Shown here: positions 6,635 through 13,803 of the stretch, one piece after another
Numbering within the stretch: the stretch's first letter is position 1
Layout of the letters: the number at the start of each line of letters is the position of its first letter
Assembly: GCA_900553855.1 (NCBI GenBank)
Contig: USFG01000008.1
Location: 1 to 64,000 of the forward strand
Length of the DNA: 64,000 bases
Direction: 5' to 3'
DNA from: an uncultured Mycoplasmatota bacterium
GTDB taxonomy: Bacteria > Bacillota_I > Bacilli_A > RF39 > UBA660
Translations under genes and position numbers: made by a program
Notes under the pieces: generated by a model
Seen by the model: only the letters and a program-made list of their open reading frames with translations
Database searches by the model: none
What the model was told of the DNA's origin: nothing

Positions 6635-7891
6635 TTATTCTTTAAAATTAAAGATATAATCCATTATTTTGACTTCATCACCACGTTTAGCACCTAATTC
6701 TTCAAGTTTTTCATCAACGCCCATTTTTTTAAGTTTATAGGCAAAATGCATAACTGATTCGTCTTCAGTGAATCTAGTCATTTTAAATAATTCTTCGATT
6801 TTAGGCCCAGTTAATACCCAAATATTATTTTCTCTATGAATTTCAAATGGGACTTCTTCTTCATATTTATATATTTTTTCAGTTGTTGTAATACTTGGTG
6901 CTTGATTATCACTTTCTTCAACTATTTCACCTAATCTTTTAATTAAAGCATCTAATCCTTCATTATAAACTGAGCTAATAGGATATACTTCTAGGTTAGG
7001 GTATTTTTCTTTAAATTTAGCTAAGTTTTCTTTAGATTCTGGTAAATCCATTTTGCTAGCGATTACAACACTTGGCTTCTTTATTAATGATTCATCGTAC
7101 TTAGCAAGTTCATTGTAAATTGTTTCATAACTTTCTAAAGGACTAAATGAATTTTCTCCTGACATATCAATGATATGAGCAATTACTTTAGTACGCATAG
7201 CATGTTTTAAAAATTTAAAGCCTAGTCCTACTCCTTCTGATGCGCCTTCAATTAATCCTGGTAAATCAGCAATTATATATTCTTTACCATAAGTTTTTAC
7301 AACTCCTAAATTAGGAGATAAAGTTGTAAAATGGTAAGCAGCAATTTTAGGAGAGGCATTTGTTATAACACTTAAAAGAGTGCTTTTTCCGGCAGACGGA
7401 AAGCCAACTAAACCAACGTCTGCTAAAACTTTAAGTTCACATTTAACAAGAAGTTCTTCGCCGGGAGCGCCTAACTCACTCATACGAGGGGCTGGATTAT
7501 CATGAGTTGCTAAAGAACGATTTCCTCTTCCCCCACGACCACCGTGAGCAATTATCTTTGAACCAGAAATTAGATCACATATTACTTCATTTGTTTCAAG
7601 ATTGGTTACAACTGTTCCTTCAGGTACTTTAATAATGACATCTTCAGCATTAGCGCCATTTTGATCGCGACCTTTACCATTAACTCCTTTATCGGCTTTT
7701 ACTGTTTTTTGAACCTTTAGGTCAATTAAGGTTTTTAATGATTTATCAGTAGTAAATATGATATCGGCTCCTTTTCCACCGTTACCACCATTTGGTCCAC
7801 CCATTTCAACAAATTTTTCTCTTCTAAATGAGGTACAACCATCGCCACCTTTACCGGCTATTAATTTAACTGTTACTTCATCTACAAACAT
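6635..7891 (-). CDS. obg: GTPase Obg/CgtA
   Basis: 418 residues with three domains in order. The glycine-rich Obg fold is residues 1-155 (GGNGGKGADIIF, GGRGGRGN). The G domain has GFPSAGKSTLL (G1), the DLPG G3 motif and SKMDLP (G4). The C-terminal OCT domain is about 340-418 (EIHRENNIWVLTGPKIEELFKMT). The length is normal. Obg acts in late assembly of the 50S subunit and in stress control, and in Bacillus it is needed for sporulation onset. It is not next to rplU-rpmA as in Bacillus. Confidence 0.97.
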   Translation of the reverse strand: MFVDEVTVKLIAGKGGDGCTSFRREKFVEMGGPNGGNGGKGADIIFTTDKSLKTLIDLKVQKTVKADKGVNGKGRDQNGANAEDVIIKVPEGTVVTNLETNEVICDLISGSKIIAHGGRGGRGNRSLATHDNPAPRMSELGAPGEELLVKCELKVLADVGLVGFPSAGKSTLLSVITNASPKIAAYHFTTLSPNLGVVKTYGKEYIIADLPGLIEGASEGVGLGFKFLKHAMRTKVIAHIIDMSGENSFSPLESYETIYNELAKYDESLIKKPSVVIASKMDLPESKENLAKFKEKYPNLEVYPISSVYNEGLDALIKRLGEIVEESDNQAPSITTTEKIYKYEEEVPFEIHRENNIWVLTGPKIEELFKMTRFTEDESVMHFAYKLKKMGVDEKLEELGAKRGDEVKIMDYIFNFKE

Positions 7892-7970
7892 TTATATCAC
7901 ATCCTTTTTATATTATTTGTTATTAATTTATTTTTATTTCTTTGCTTGGCTATATATATTAACATATTTA

Positions 7971-8231
7971 TTACTTTAATTCAATGATAGTACAGCCTTC
8001 ATTTTCATTAGAAATATACATTTTTAAGATTCTTTTATCATTTTTAAATCTTAAATGTAATTCTTGTTTTAATACACCTTCTCCTTTACCGTGCACAATT
8101 AGGATTTTTTTATGATTTAACTTTAGGTTATCGTTAATAAATTCATCGACAGGAACGTATATCATTTCTCTAGTGTATCCGTGTAAGTCAAGACTTGGTA
8201 AGATATTTAAAAAGGGGCTACCTTTATACAT
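7971..8231 (-). CDS. Small stand-alone Smr domain protein
   Basis: 86 residues, essentially one Smr domain. It contains the LDLHGYTREM motif (residues 14-23) and the HGKGEGVLKQEL motif (residues 47-58) that define the fold of the MutS2 C-terminal nuclease domain. No MutS or coiled-coil part is attached. The start lies inside the end of the PfkB-like gene (8-base overlap), so the two are co-transcribed. Stand-alone Smr proteins are DNA/RNA endonuclease-like; the substrate here is unknown. Confidence 0.85.
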   Translation of the reverse strand: MYKGSPFLNILPSLDLHGYTREMIYVPVDEFINDNLKLNHKKILIVHGKGEGVLKQELHLRFKNDKRILKMYISNENEGCTIIELK

Positions 8232-9207
8232 TGGAAGCCTCTTTATTTACATTATTATTAGATTCTTCGACTTGTTTACTTTCTATTGTTTCCGTTGATT
8301 CAGGTTTTGTATCTACTTTAATTGAACAAGCATCAAATATTTCTTGTTTATCTAAAATGTTATCAATTGTTCCTAGTTTTTCGGACGCTTTATAACAAGC
8401 CATATTGCATATTTTGCCGATAACATCCATATCTAAATTGCTAATTATTCCGTAACAGAGCGCACCTAAGAATGCTGCTTCCATCATTAAATTATCAACT
8501 GGTTTTACTTCGATTTTAGGAATATATTTTACTTGACGATCTTTAACATAAAGTGTCCCATGATTTAGTAAGTTTAAAGTATATTTAGCATTTTCTAAGT
8601 CTTGAATTTTTTGCATTATATCTACTAAAGTTTTAGATTTATTGTAGTTAATTGCTATTTTAGTTAAAGCACTTGCAAAGTTTTCACTGGCAACAACATA
8701 GGCACATCTTTTAGATAAATTATAATATTCTTTTGATACTACATTAGCAAGCATAATCATTTTAGCGTTTGGATAGTTATTTGAGGCTCCAATTGCACCA
8801 GCCATATCTGTTCCATCAACAATTATATAATCTGGATCAAAATCAAATTTATGTTTTGTTAGAAATTGTTCATTATCAAATATGATATTAGTTCTTGTAC
8901 CATTAGATTCATTAAGAACACTGTAATTTTTGTTGGTTTTTGTTTCATAATTTACTTCAACAAATTTAGTATCAATATGATATTCTTCTAATTTAGATTT
9001 TAATTTAATTCCTTCTTCTTCTCCGCCAACAACGCCTGAATAATAAACATTTATTCCCCATTTGGCAAGCATACAAGCAACATATACGCTTATTCCTCCG
9101 TTAGAAATAATTCTTTTGGTTATTTTTTTATCTTTTCCTTCTAATGGGAAATTATCCACTATTTCAGTAACATCTATTCTTGGCTTTCCTATCACAATAA
9201 CATTCAT
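8224..9207 (-). CDS. PfkB-family carbohydrate kinase homolog, probably catalytically degenerate
   Basis: 327 residues with the ribokinase/PfkB fold: VIVIGKPRIDVTEIV at the start, then GG...LAKWG and VVGGEEEGIKLKSKLEE. Two key sites are altered. The N-terminal GGxxxN substrate motif reads GGISVYVA. The catalytic DTxGAGDAF motif is replaced by DNLMMEAAF (about residue 230), so the general-base Asp of GAGD is lost. Residues 290-327 are a low-complexity Ser/Glu/Asn tail absent from typical kinases. Probably a sugar-binding or regulatory pseudokinase; no sugar can be assigned. Confidence 0.75.
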   Translation of the reverse strand: MNVIVIGKPRIDVTEIVDNFPLEGKDKKITKRIISNGGISVYVACMLAKWGINVYYSGVVGGEEEGIKLKSKLEEYHIDTKFVEVNYETKTNKNYSVLNESNGTRTNIIFDNEQFLTKHKFDFDPDYIIVDGTDMAGAIGASNNYPNAKMIMLANVVSKEYYNLSKRCAYVVASENFASALTKIAINYNKSKTLVDIMQKIQDLENAKYTLNLLNHGTLYVKDRQVKYIPKIEVKPVDNLMMEAAFLGALCYGIISNLDMDVIGKICNMACYKASEKLGTIDNILDKQEIFDACSIKVDTKPESTETIESKQVEESNNNVNKEASNV

Positions 9208-9264
9208 TTATATCCCTTTACTTTCTATGAATATTATAATATACATTGATTTTATTAACAAGAA

Positions 9265-10350
9265 TTATTTTTTAATTAATGTTTTGGGCTTTTCTATTTC
9301 TTCGGTCATTAAACTTTTAATTTGATCTTTGTTTTTTATAATACAATCAGCTATTATTTTAGCTAAATTATTAACACCTTTTAGTGTTTCAATTTTCTTA
9401 TCATATAAACCATCAATTGTTATGGTTCTAATTTTATTGTTAGGATCATTTATAAGCATTATTCTAAAAATTTGTGAAAGATTATTATGTTTATTTTCAA
9501 ATAAAGCATATATTAATTTATAGAAATAGTAGTATAAATCTTTATAATCTAAATCTAATATTTTGTAATTATGAATTAATGTTAAGTGGCTGAAATAAAA
9601 ATCATATTTGGATTTAGATGCTTTGTGAATATTAAATTTATCTAAATTAGATGGTAATATGATAGTTACATGAGGACACTCTGATCTTAAATCAATTTCA
9701 TCACTTCTTTATTTCATTAACGAGTATTTAGAAAGTATTAACTTCTTAGCACTAGTTTGACCTTTAGTTATAGCCGTTTCAAAGAAATCTTTTCTTACTT
9801 CTTCATAACCATTTTGATTTTTACTACTGTTATAAGGATTTAATATTGTGTATTTTTGCCTTAATTCACTTGTTAAAACACGATTATGTAATTTATGACA
9901 AAATTCACTTAAGGTAATATTTGATTCATTTTTATCAGGAAAATAATATGAATAGTTATTATTATCAAATTCATTTTTTACATAATCATCAGAACAACTT
10001 GTATAAATTTTTCCTGTTTCTATATTTCTAAACGTTTGATATTCAGTGTTATTATCATTAAATGGGACAGGAAGGCGATAATAATCAGTTTCTTCATAAC
10101 ATATTTTACATTCTAACATATAATTGCTTGTATGTACTAATATACTATTTGTTTCGGTAATTTCGATATTTTTTAATAATTCCTTTATTATGGACCACGT
10201 ATCTTCGATTTGCATTCTTTCAAGTTTTATTCCATTAAGTTTTAGATATTCTAAAACATTATCTTCTTTTAATAATTGGTTAATTCTTGTTCTTCTTTCT
10301 AATTCTTGATTATACATTTTCTTTAATTTTATTAATTCTTCTCTTTTCAC
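9265..10350 (-). pseudogene. Uncharacterised gene interrupted by an in-frame stop
   Basis: The first part (10350 down to 9712) encodes 213 residues and ends at TAA 9709-9711. In the same frame, without any shift, the sequence stays open from there to 9265. It reads RSDEIDLRSECPHVTIILP ... SHLTLIHNYKILDLDYKD ... and ends in EIEKPKTLIKK. The second part has no ATG before 9459 and no ribosome site. A single gene of about 361 codons with one nonsense change (AAA or GAA to TAA) is the simplest reading. Separate genes using a rare start are possible. Residues 78-84 include a CKIC pair. No known domain. Confidence 0.6.
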
Positions 10351-10352
10351 TA

Positions 10353-11075
10353 TTAATCCTTTACCAAATAATCAATATATTTTCTTCTTTCAATCATATT
10401 TAAATCAATTTTTAATTCTTTCATCAAATTTAATAAGTTGTATGTATCTTTTTCAAAATTATCTATTTGATTAATTACTTCTATTTCTATAAATAAACCA
10501 ATGCTTTCAACATTATCAAATGAAAATTCATACTTATTTTCATATACGTATATGGTTCTTTCTTTAACAATTGTTCCTAATTCATTAACATTTAATTCCT
10601 GTAATATTTTATTTAGATTATTTAAATTATCAATTAAAACATCATATTTTTCATAATGAGAATTATTTATTTTCTTTTTTAAATTAAAGATACACTTTCC
10701 ATTTTCATTTCTTGTTCTTAACCAACTATTTTTATCTTTTAATCTATAATAAGTATCAATTTGTTTAACAGTATTTTTGTATTTTGCTGTGTTTTTTACT
10801 AAATTTAATATTCTTTCATGTTCGCTTTTATCTACTTTTAGTTTTATTTCTATTTCATTATTATTTAAATTAATGTAATCATCACTTATTAAATAATAGA
10901 AGCTTTTCTTAAAGTAATTTGATATTTTATAAATCATATTCAAATCTGGTGTTGTACGATTGTTTTCCCAACTAGATATTGTTTTTTCAGATATATGCAA
11001 AATATCAGCAAGTTCACTTTGTTTTAAATTATTTGATATTCTAATATTTTTTATTTTTTCTCCTAAACTTTCCAT
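10353..11075 (-). CDS. XRE-type HTH regulator fused to a CYTH domain
   Basis: 240 residues. Residues 4-60 are a Cro/CI-type helix-turn-helix (KIKNIRISNNLKQSELADIL, then ISEKTISSWENNRTTPDLNM). From about residue 73 a CYTH domain begins with the diagnostic ExExK motif (EIEIKLKVD). It continues with DTYYRLKDKNSWLRTRNE, IFNLKKKI and FIEIEV, which are the strands carrying basic and acidic triphosphate-tunnel residues. CYTH enzymes act on triphosphates (thiamine triphosphatase, class IV adenylate cyclase). A DNA-binding head suggests nucleotide-sensing regulation. It precedes the interrupted gene by 2 bases. Ribosome site GAAAGGGAGATA. Confidence 0.85.
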   Translation of the reverse strand: MESLGEKIKNIRISNNLKQSELADILHISEKTISSWENNRTTPDLNMIYKISNYFKKSFYYLISDDYINLNNNEIEIKLKVDKSEHERILNLVKNTAKYKNTVKQIDTYYRLKDKNSWLRTRNENGKCIFNLKKKINNSHYEKYDVLIDNLNNLNKILQELNVNELGTIVKERTIYVYENKYEFSFDNVESIGLFIEIEVINQIDNFEKDTYNLLNLMKELKIDLNMIERRKYIDYLVKD

Positions 11076-11158
11076 GTTATCTCCCTTTCATTTACATTTT
11101 ATCATAGGTTATTTTAAATATTGCTCTATTTTATGTAGAGTTTATTCTTTAAGCAAAA

Positions 11159-11185
11159 AAACTGCTAGATTTTTTCTAACAGTTT
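11159..11185 (-). terminator. Rho-independent terminator after the DUF2207-like gene
   Basis: AAACTGTTAGA and TCTAGCAGTTT arms around an A-rich loop, followed on the minus strand by Ts at 11155-11160. One G-U pair in the stem. Confidence 0.75.
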
Positions 11186-11188
11186 ACA

Positions 11189-12268
11189 TTATTTCTTTTT
11201 TATTTTACTAATTATTAAACTAATAAATGGGATCAAAACGTCGACATATAAATATGGATATTGGAATTTATAGAATAAATAATTAAATATACATAATAAG
11301 ATTCCAAATATTTCAAGTAATATTAATATTCTTTTATCTAATAAGTTTATTACGGGGATTAATATTGTTCCAATTAGCAATAATACTGACAGACCAATTA
11401 AAACATAGACTATATTATTTAATAATTTTGCGTTTGTTTCTGTTGTGTTTTTACGAGCATTTTCAACTTCTTTTATCTTGTCTAATGCATCAATATTTGA
11501 TTTATTTAGCATCATATCTATACCAACAAAATCTTGAGGCATTGTCATTCTTACATTAAATTCAGATACTTTATCAAATTCACCATATAAACCAACTTTT
11601 GATTCATTAGAGTTTACTATTTCATGAAACACGCTATTTCTAGGCCCATGAATCCAGATATTATATTCGTCTTCATCTTCTTTTGTTACTGGATATGGTG
11701 TGATTATTCTAACTATTGTTTTATCAGCATTTAAATTTAAATTTTTAAATGTATAATTAAGTTCCTTAATATCGTTATGTTTAACAACTGCATTATTTAC
11801 AGTGTATTCAATGTATAACGCAATATTATCTTCTGATGGATATAATATTTTTAAATCACCAGTACCATTTTTATTATCTTTGTATGAATATCCTTCTTTA
11901 CTAGGATTCTTTAAATCAAATTCTTTTAATGCACTAGTTTCATCACGGTTTAAATTGTTAATATCAATTTTATCGGTTAATTTAAATGCAGATACTTTGT
12001 TTATACTAACACTTGGAGCATTATAAAATGATGATCCTTCGAAGTCAACAGCTTCTTTACCATCAAATGCTTTTGTTCCAAAACTGTAATAATTTAGTTT
12101 TCTATTTAAATAATCTATTTTTCCTTCAACCACAATTAATTCTTTTACTTTTATTGCACCTGCTATTTCTACTTCTGTATCTATTATATGATTAGTTACT
12201 TTATAATCATTTGCATAAACAGATAAAGGTATTAATAACATTACAATAAATATTAATACTTTTTTCAT
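11189..12268 (-). CDS. DUF2207-like membrane-anchored surface protein
   Basis: 359 residues from the start chosen at 12268, where AAGGTGG precedes ATG and the product begins with a signal peptide (MKKVLIFIVMLLIPLSVYAND). An earlier in-frame ATG at 12298 lacks these signals. The long extracytoplasmic beta-rich region (residues 20-270) resembles the DUF2207 N-terminal domain. Next come one membrane helix (VYVLIGLSVLLLIGTILIPV) and two more C-terminal hydrophobic segments, then a Lys-rich end. Typical DUF2207 proteins are longer. Exported with the bulk outside the membrane; function unknown. Confidence 0.6.
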   Translation of the reverse strand: MKKVLIFIVMLLIPLSVYANDYKVTNHIIDTEVEIAGAIKVKELIVVEGKIDYLNRKLNYYSFGTKAFDGKEAVDFEGSSFYNAPSVSINKVSAFKLTDKIDINNLNRDETSALKEFDLKNPSKEGYSYKDNKNGTGDLKILYPSEDNIALYIEYTVNNAVVKHNDIKELNYTFKNLNLNADKTIVRIITPYPVTKEDEDEYNIWIHGPRNSVFHEIVNSNESKVGLYGEFDKVSEFNVRMTMPQDFVGIDMMLNKSNIDALDKIKEVENARKNTTETNAKLLNNIVYVLIGLSVLLLIGTILIPVINLLDKRILILLEIFGILLCIFNYLFYKFQYPYLYVDVLIPFISLIISKIKKK

Positions 12269-12298
12269 TTCTACCACCTTACTCACTAATTCTAACAT

Positions 12299-12493
12299 TT
12301 ATATTTTGGGATGTAAAGTGTACATTAGAATTAAAATAGATGGAATTATCATTAATGTTTCGAAATGAGTTACTATTGTTATCAAATATCTTAAAAATCC
12401 ATCTATGTATAATTCATTTAAAAAAAATATATAAAACGATATACTATAACTAATGAGAAATAGGCAAATTATAATTTTTAATAGTTTTATCAT
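12299..12493 (-). CDS. Small two-helix membrane protein
   Basis: 64 residues with two hydrophobic helices (about residues 4-26 and 33-57). The stop codon abuts the in-frame upstream ATG of the next gene (TAAATG), and a convincing ribosome site is not seen. Probably a real small gene co-transcribed with the DUF2207-like protein, but support is limited to length, composition and position. Confidence 0.4.
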   Translation of the reverse strand: MIKLLKIIICLFLISYSISFYIFFLNELYIDGFLRYLITIVTHFETLMIIPSILILMYTLHPKI

Positions 12494-12564
12494 ATTAAAT
12501 TATATTAATAATGCTTGTATTTATACATATTTTTATAAAATTATTAAAAATAGTAAAAAAATAA

Positions 12565-12593
12565 TTGCACTCTAAAATAATTTATGATATATT
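12565..12593 (+). promoter_or_regulatory. Promoter of the tRNA pair
   Basis: TTGCAC (12565-12570), a 17-base spacer and TATATT (12588-12593), ending 14 bases before the first tRNA. Confidence 0.8.
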
Positions 12594-12606
12594 TAAGAAG
12601 TGTTAA

Positions 12607-12683
12607 GGATCTTTAGCTCAGTTGGTTAGAGCATCCGGCTCATAACCGGGCGGTCGTAGGTTCGAGTCCTACAAGATCCACCA
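12607..12683 (+). tRNA. tRNA-Met (CAT), elongator type
   Basis: 77 bases with encoded CCA. The acceptor GGATCTT pairs with AAGATCC, giving a paired G1-C72 that argues against the initiator. D loop AGTTGGTTAG, anticodon loop CTCATAA with anticodon CAT at 12641-12643, T loop TTCGAGT. A tRNA-Ile with modified CAT is the alternative, but the arms resemble elongator tRNA-Met. Confidence 0.93.
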
Positions 12684-12692
12684 TTTTTTTAT

Positions 12693-12777
12693 GCAGGTAT
12701 GGCGGAATTGGCAGACGCGCTAGACTTAGGATCTAGTGGATACATCCGTGCAGGTTCAAGTCCTGTTACCTGCACCA
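12693..12777 (+). tRNA. tRNA-Leu (TAG)
   Basis: 85 bases with encoded CCA. GCAGGTA pairs with TACCTGC. The anticodon stem CTAGA/TCTAG encloses loop CTTAGGA with TAG at 12727-12729. A long class II variable arm (TGGATACATCCG) and T loop TTCAAGT are present. Nine bases after the tRNA-Met, same transcript. Confidence 0.95.
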
Positions 12778-12793
12778 TACTTTTGACAAAATT

Positions 12794-12826
12794 AAAGAAT
12801 GTTCTATTATATTGAACATTCTTTTT
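12794..12826. terminator. Bidirectional terminator between the tRNAs and the convergent gene
   Basis: AAAGAATGTTC (12794-12804) and GAACATTCTTT (12814-12824) form an 11-bp stem with a T tract on the plus strand. A-rich flanks allow minus-strand termination too. Confidence 0.8.
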
Positions 12827-13235
12827 ATATTTTTCTTAATGAATTAATTTCTTCTCTTGATGAATTTTCTAGAATTTCATTTTGAACATTGCCAAAGCAA
12901 TAATAATACAGTTCTTTTAAATTATCAAACATTTTATTTGAATCTCCCAATTCTGTACATTTACTATAATTTTCAGCAAAACTAGGCTCTTCAATTATTT
13001 TTATTTCGTAATCACTTAATTTTGATTCTTTAAGCAAATCTTTTAACATTTTATTGTTACTACCAGGCATTTGTTTAATACCTCTCATATTCATATAGAT
13101 TTGTTTTATTATTTTTAAAATACTATAATAGATATAATAAAAATATTCGGTACCAATTAAATCATGTAAGTCATCAATACTTTTATTTACAATTAAAAAT
13201 GATTTCAAATCATTGTTTCCATTAGATTCTTTCAT
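12825..13235 (-). CDS. Uncharacterised protein
   Basis: 136 residues, helical, soluble, no recognised domain. Residues 24-50 contain an aromatic-rich helix (TEYFYYIYYSILKIIKQIY). The start is set by GGGGGAAAATATATT upstream of ATG, a G-run ribosome site like those of the 13.7, 47.7 and 51.2 kb genes. It follows the 13270-13695 gene by 34 bases and may share its promoter. Function unknown. Confidence 0.55.
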   Translation of the reverse strand: MKESNGNNDLKSFLIVNKSIDDLHDLIGTEYFYYIYYSILKIIKQIYMNMRGIKQMPGSNNKMLKDLLKESKLSDYEIKIIEEPSFAENYSKCTELGDSNKMFDNLKELYYYCFGNVQNEILENSSREEINSLRKI

Positions 13236-13269
13236 AATATATTTTCCCCCATTATTCTTATTTTTAATA

Positions 13270-13695
13270 TTAATGTTTATTATCTTGTAACATATTTAAT
13301 AAATCAATTTTAAACATATCTTTTTCAGCATTTGCTTTACTAATCATTACGCCTTTATATGTTGTTAATTCGGCCATATGTCCTTCTAATAATATATCAG
13401 ATGGAGTTATAGTATCTAACATAACAACATTCTCTTTTTTATAAACAATGTAATGTAATTTAATATCACCGTGAACTTGACTAAACATATGATCACTCTT
13501 AAGTTTTAATTCATATGTTTCAGTTCCTTTAGCTTTATTCTTAGAAACTAGTTCTCCTAAAAAATTACCATTTCTTAATGCTGGATAAAAACTAAAGTTT
13601 AACTCTTTAAAAGCAAGCATATTATATTTTTTTAATGCTCTTTCTAATTTCTTATATTCATTTTCATTTATATAATCTAAGATATATCCTTTCAT
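13270..13695 (-). CDS. Uncharacterised protein
   Basis: 141 residues from the start at 13695 (MKGYILDYINENEY), preceded by GGGGGTTTTAGAA. Upstream in-frame ATGs (13758, 13710) would extend over the promoter, so they are rejected. Mixed alpha/beta composition with a basic, aromatic N-terminus and a beta-rich middle (YELKLKSDHMFSQVHGDIKLHYIVY). No membrane segment and no recognised domain. The very strong promoter suggests high or regulated expression. Confidence 0.6.
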   Translation of the reverse strand: MKGYILDYINENEYKKLERALKKYNMLAFKELNFSFYPALRNGNFLGELVSKNKAKGTETYELKLKSDHMFSQVHGDIKLHYIVYKKENVVMLDTITPSDILLEGHMAELTTYKGVMISKANAEKDMFKIDLLNMLQDNKH

Positions 13696-13729
13696 TTCTA
13701 AAACCCCCATATCCCTTATTTGTATATGT

Positions 13730-13758
13730 ATTTTAGCATATATTTTATTAAATGTCAA
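13730..13758 (-). promoter_or_regulatory. Strong SigA-type promoter for the 13695 gene
   Basis: TTGACA (13753-13758), 17 bases, TAAAAT (13730-13735) preceded by TATGC. The -35 matches consensus, and the spacer-to-minus-10 segment ATATATGCTAAAAT is repeated in front of the 47713 gene. Confidence 0.8.
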
Positions 13759-13803
13759 ATCATTTGTTCGTAAAATTCATATTTTTTGTGATATTTTATT
13801 TGA

